DNA of 64,000 nt. It comes from Craspedostauros australis. Lineage: Eukaryota > Bacillariophyta > Bacillariophyceae > Mastogloiales > Achnanthaceae. Positions 62,023 to 64,000 of the stretch are shown piece after piece; the first letter of the stretch is position 1; each line of letters opens with the position of its first letter. Location: the NCBI GenBank assembly GCA_026770025.1, contig JAMXDE010000016.1, positions 372,001-436,000 of the forward strand. Direction: 5' to 3'. Below the pieces are notes generated by a model that searched no databases, was not told where the DNA came from, and worked only from the letters and a program-made list of their open reading frames with translations. The translations under genes and the position numbers were made by a program.

Positions 62023-63000
62023 CGTGATCCTGCTTTGATTCTTGTTTCGTTGCCTCTCTCTCTCTCTCTCTCTGTCTCTCTTGTATGTAGAGTGGAATAG
62101 CCCGTAATGCGCGGTGTCTCCTTTCTTTCCTCCCCTGCATGAACCTCCTCTTGTGACATCAGCAAGAGAGACAGACACGGTTCAATTTGTGGACGTGTCA
62201 AAAACAGGTTGACGCTCGTACGAGAGCCATCTCTTCGTTCTTCTTTTGTTTGACGCAGCGATCTTTGGCGAGATCTTTTTTGACATCGCAAATCCGTTGA
62301 GTCGAATCCGTAGCCTCCACCCATGATTCGATGACACGAGACACGTCACAACATGCTCTGCCAAGCACTGATCTCACCTACTATACTCCGTACGACTATG
62401 AACAGTGAATATATAATGCAATAGAGGAGGAGGCGCCGGGGAATTCTGAAGAGATGCACAGAAGAGTAAACTTGGGAGCATCTTCCATTGGGCGCAGATG
62501 TACTATATCTCCAACCAAGCCATGAGTTGCATTTCAAAAACCACGCATCGTGGCGAGCGGAGATTGAATTTGAATTGTCGTGCTGCTGATGCGTTCAGTT
62601 GGTTGATGGATGGCATGGCATTGCGCAGCACGGAGGAGATCCCAATCTGTGATACAGTAGAAAGAACGGGCATCCGAATCGAGTACGCCACACTCTGGAG
62701 ATGCCAGGTCGCTTGCGAGTAGATAGCAGACATGAAGGCATGGTATGGGCGTGTATGGTAGACCAAACAGGAACTCTGACACGGTTCGTTCCAAGTGTAC
62801 GCGATGATATCAATGCGGATGAGTATGAGATTGCAGTTTACTTGCTGCTACCAAATCAGAAGAGAGTGTCTGCTCTCCAGAATCGGCACATTGGCGATAG
62901 AGTACCAACCGGTGCTTCTCTCCTTACTCATGCCCTATTTGAGTGTGCGTACAAAGTGGCTTGTGTCGGTATGGTACGTGTGCGTAAAGTAGATGAATGA
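62023..63000. promoter_or_regulatory. Deg1 promoter region
   Basis: These 980 bases lie between the Deg1 start and the Rpn9 3' end. A TC microsatellite lies at 62054-62073, in Deg1's 5' UTR. An ACGTCA half-site is at 62343-62348. No further gene is recognised. Confidence 0.4.
62054..62073. repeat. (CT)n microsatellite
   Basis: This is a 20-base pure CT run, with a related gtctctctt stretch beyond it. It lies about 32 bases upstream of the Deg1 start in mRNA sense, as a GA run. Confidence 0.95.
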
Positions 63001-63999
63001 TTAGGCCGTGAGTGCAGGGCATTCCTCGCGCATGTAGTCCTTGGTGGAGTTGACCTTGAGCGCCCATGCACCAAATCTGCCTCCCAGCTCCTTCATTTGA
63101 TCCGGCGACAAGATGCGCGGCATGACCCACGTGACGTGGACGCTCTCATCGACCTGATCCATGCTGCCTTCGACGAGCTTGACAGAGAATGCTCTCATGA
63201 GGATCCACTCCACCTGCTCGGCGGGCACATCCAAGCGCTGCGCGATGTCGCTGAACTTGAGCGTTCGCTCGCTGGCGGGTCGCTCGAACACCATCTGCAC
63301 CAGCGCAAGGAGGGTCATCTTCTCTTGCAGGGCCTGACCGCGGTTCACCAAGGCTGGTTGTGCGGCGATCTGCGACGCGTACGTGGTCTGCACGAGCTGC
63401 CGAAATTCCGCCACGTTTCCCTTGGAGCAGGATTCCAGCAAGCTGAGCAGCCATTCATCCTGTGTTCCTCTGAGGGACAGCAGCACAGGATTCGTGACCA
63501 CCTGGCCAAGGTTGTAAACGCCCTCGCCGATGAGGGCAGCCAAGCACAGATCGACCGCCAACTGGTGCTGATAGCTGGATGCCTCCTCCGGCGCGTAATT
63601 GAGGTAGGACACTCCTTGCTCGTAGAACGCCTCTGGGAGTCCGGCGAGCTTGTAATACGTCATGCTTGTCTCGTAGTGGGTCGCGTGCACGATGGCAGCC
63701 TCTGGCGTGTCGGATGACCATTGATCCAGCATGGCGGCGGTCTCTTTCATGGTGGCGTACACGGCCGCCAGATCCTCCTTGCTCGGTGCGATGGACGGCG
63801 ACGGGTCCAGCGGTCGACCCTGCGTCAAGGTGATCAAGGAAAGCCGCGATTGCAGGAAGAGCTTGGCTGGGAAGTAGGCCGCCTGGTTGGGATTTGCGCG
63901 GTCGTCGGCGATCTCTTTCAGCAACGATTCCAGGATGGCCTTGGAGGCAGTCAATTCCGCGGCCCCGACGGTGCCGGACGGCTGGACGCTCTTGTCCAA
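63001..63999 (-). CDS. PSMD13: 26S proteasome regulatory subunit Rpn9/PSMD13 (N-terminal end outside window)
   Basis: The visible 332 residues run to the window edge, so the N-terminus is missing or begins at the very end. The helical repeat part (AAYFPAKLFLQSRLSLITLT, EQGVSYLNYAPEEASSYQHQ, VDLCLAALIGEGVYNLGQVV) leads into a PCI domain. Its typical Rpn9 wording is LRGTQDEWLLSLLESCSKGN, LQEKMTLLALVQMVFERPAS, LKFSDIAQRLDVPAEQVEWI, LMRAFSVKLVEGSMDQVDES and VTWVMPRILSPDQMKELGGR. Rpn9 is a lid subunit of the 26S proteasome and helps place Rpn10. The C-terminus is intact. Confidence 0.92.
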   Translation of the reverse strand: MDKSVQPSGTVGAAELTASKAILESLLKEIADDRANPNQAAYFPAKLFLQSRLSLITLTQGRPLDPSPSIAPSKEDLAAVYATMKETAAMLDQWSSDTPEAAIVHATHYETSMTYYKLAGLPEAFYEQGVSYLNYAPEEASSYQHQLAVDLCLAALIGEGVYNLGQVVTNPVLLSLRGTQDEWLLSLLESCSKGNVAEFRQLVQTTYASQIAAQPALVNRGQALQEKMTLLALVQMVFERPASERTLKFSDIAQRLDVPAEQVEWILMRAFSVKLVEGSMDQVDESVHVTWVMPRILSPDQMKELGGRFGAWALKVNSTKDYMREECPALTA

Positions 64000-64000
64000 C

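Noticed and set aside
1-64000. tRNA, rRNA or CRISPR elements
   Set aside because: Scanned by eye for GGTTCRAnYCC-type tRNA boxes and regularly spaced repeats; nothing convincing was seen, though a covariance search could still find small RNAs.

Overview
This is nuclear DNA from a eukaryotic alga with a secondary (red-type) plastid, most likely an ochrophyte stramenopile and plausibly a diatom. The main clue is that eight predicted proteins start with an ER signal peptide, then a Phe-led junction of the ASAFAP type, then a Ser/Arg-rich transit region. Other support: a plastid Omp85, a Rubisco-LSMT-like SET protein, a lumenal Deg protease, secreted Cys-rich proteins with Pro/Thr linkers, and a Gag of the kind seen in diatom Copia (CoDi) elements. 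Genes are dense. Most are intronless; six have one GT-AG intron of 200 to 320 bases, and I resolved all six junctions from sequence.

Layout: 0.4-1.2 kb LYRM2-like mitochondrial protein (-). 1.7-2.4 kb unknown membrane protein (+). 2.7-4.5 kb UDP-glucuronate decarboxylase (-). 6.2-8.5 kb large nuclear-type unknown (+). 8.9-9.5 kb tubulin cofactor A (-). 10.3-10.8 kb Mediator subunit 22-like (-). 11.6-24.1 kb is a run of five consecutive plastid-targeted genes: Omp85 (+), GST-like (-), Rubisco methyltransferase-like (+), a mitochondrial-carrier-family protein (+) and an OPR/FAST-like helical repeat protein (-). 25.3-26.8 kb secreted ShKT-like protein (-).

26.8-41.6 kb is a repeat-rich, gene-poor island. 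It holds a frameshifted gene remnant, two diverged copies of one dispersed repeat in inverted orientation, a pol-less CoDi-like gag with an in-frame stop, a mariner-like transposase with an unusual N-terminal extension, a 35-unit AGCAC array and a G16 tract.

41.7-44.4 kb secreted Cys-rich repeat protein (+). 45.6-46.6 kb two plastid-targeted proteins whose reading frames overlap by one base (TAATG): a thioredoxin-like 2Fe-2S protein and an integrase-repeat-like protein. 47.3-47.7 kb SF3B6/p14 (-). 48.2-50.3 kb BTB/coiled-coil protein (-). 51.1-51.7 kb DUF2867-like protein (+). 52-56.7 kb two-exon 1478-residue nuclear-type unknown (-). 57.7-59.8 kb SLU7 splicing factor with a Tudor-like module where the zinc knuckle should be (+). 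60.0-62.0 kb thylakoid-lumen Deg1-like protease (-). 63.0 kb to the window end, 26S proteasome Rpn9/PSMD13 (-, its N-terminal part lies outside).

Functionally the window mixes plastid biogenesis (import pore, Rubisco modification, envelope transport, RNA metabolism, protein quality control) with housekeeping genes (two splicing factors, proteasome, tubulin folding, Mediator, LYR protein, nucleotide-sugar synthesis). I found no tRNA, rRNA or CRISPR array. Family names come from motifs read by eye; no database search was possible.
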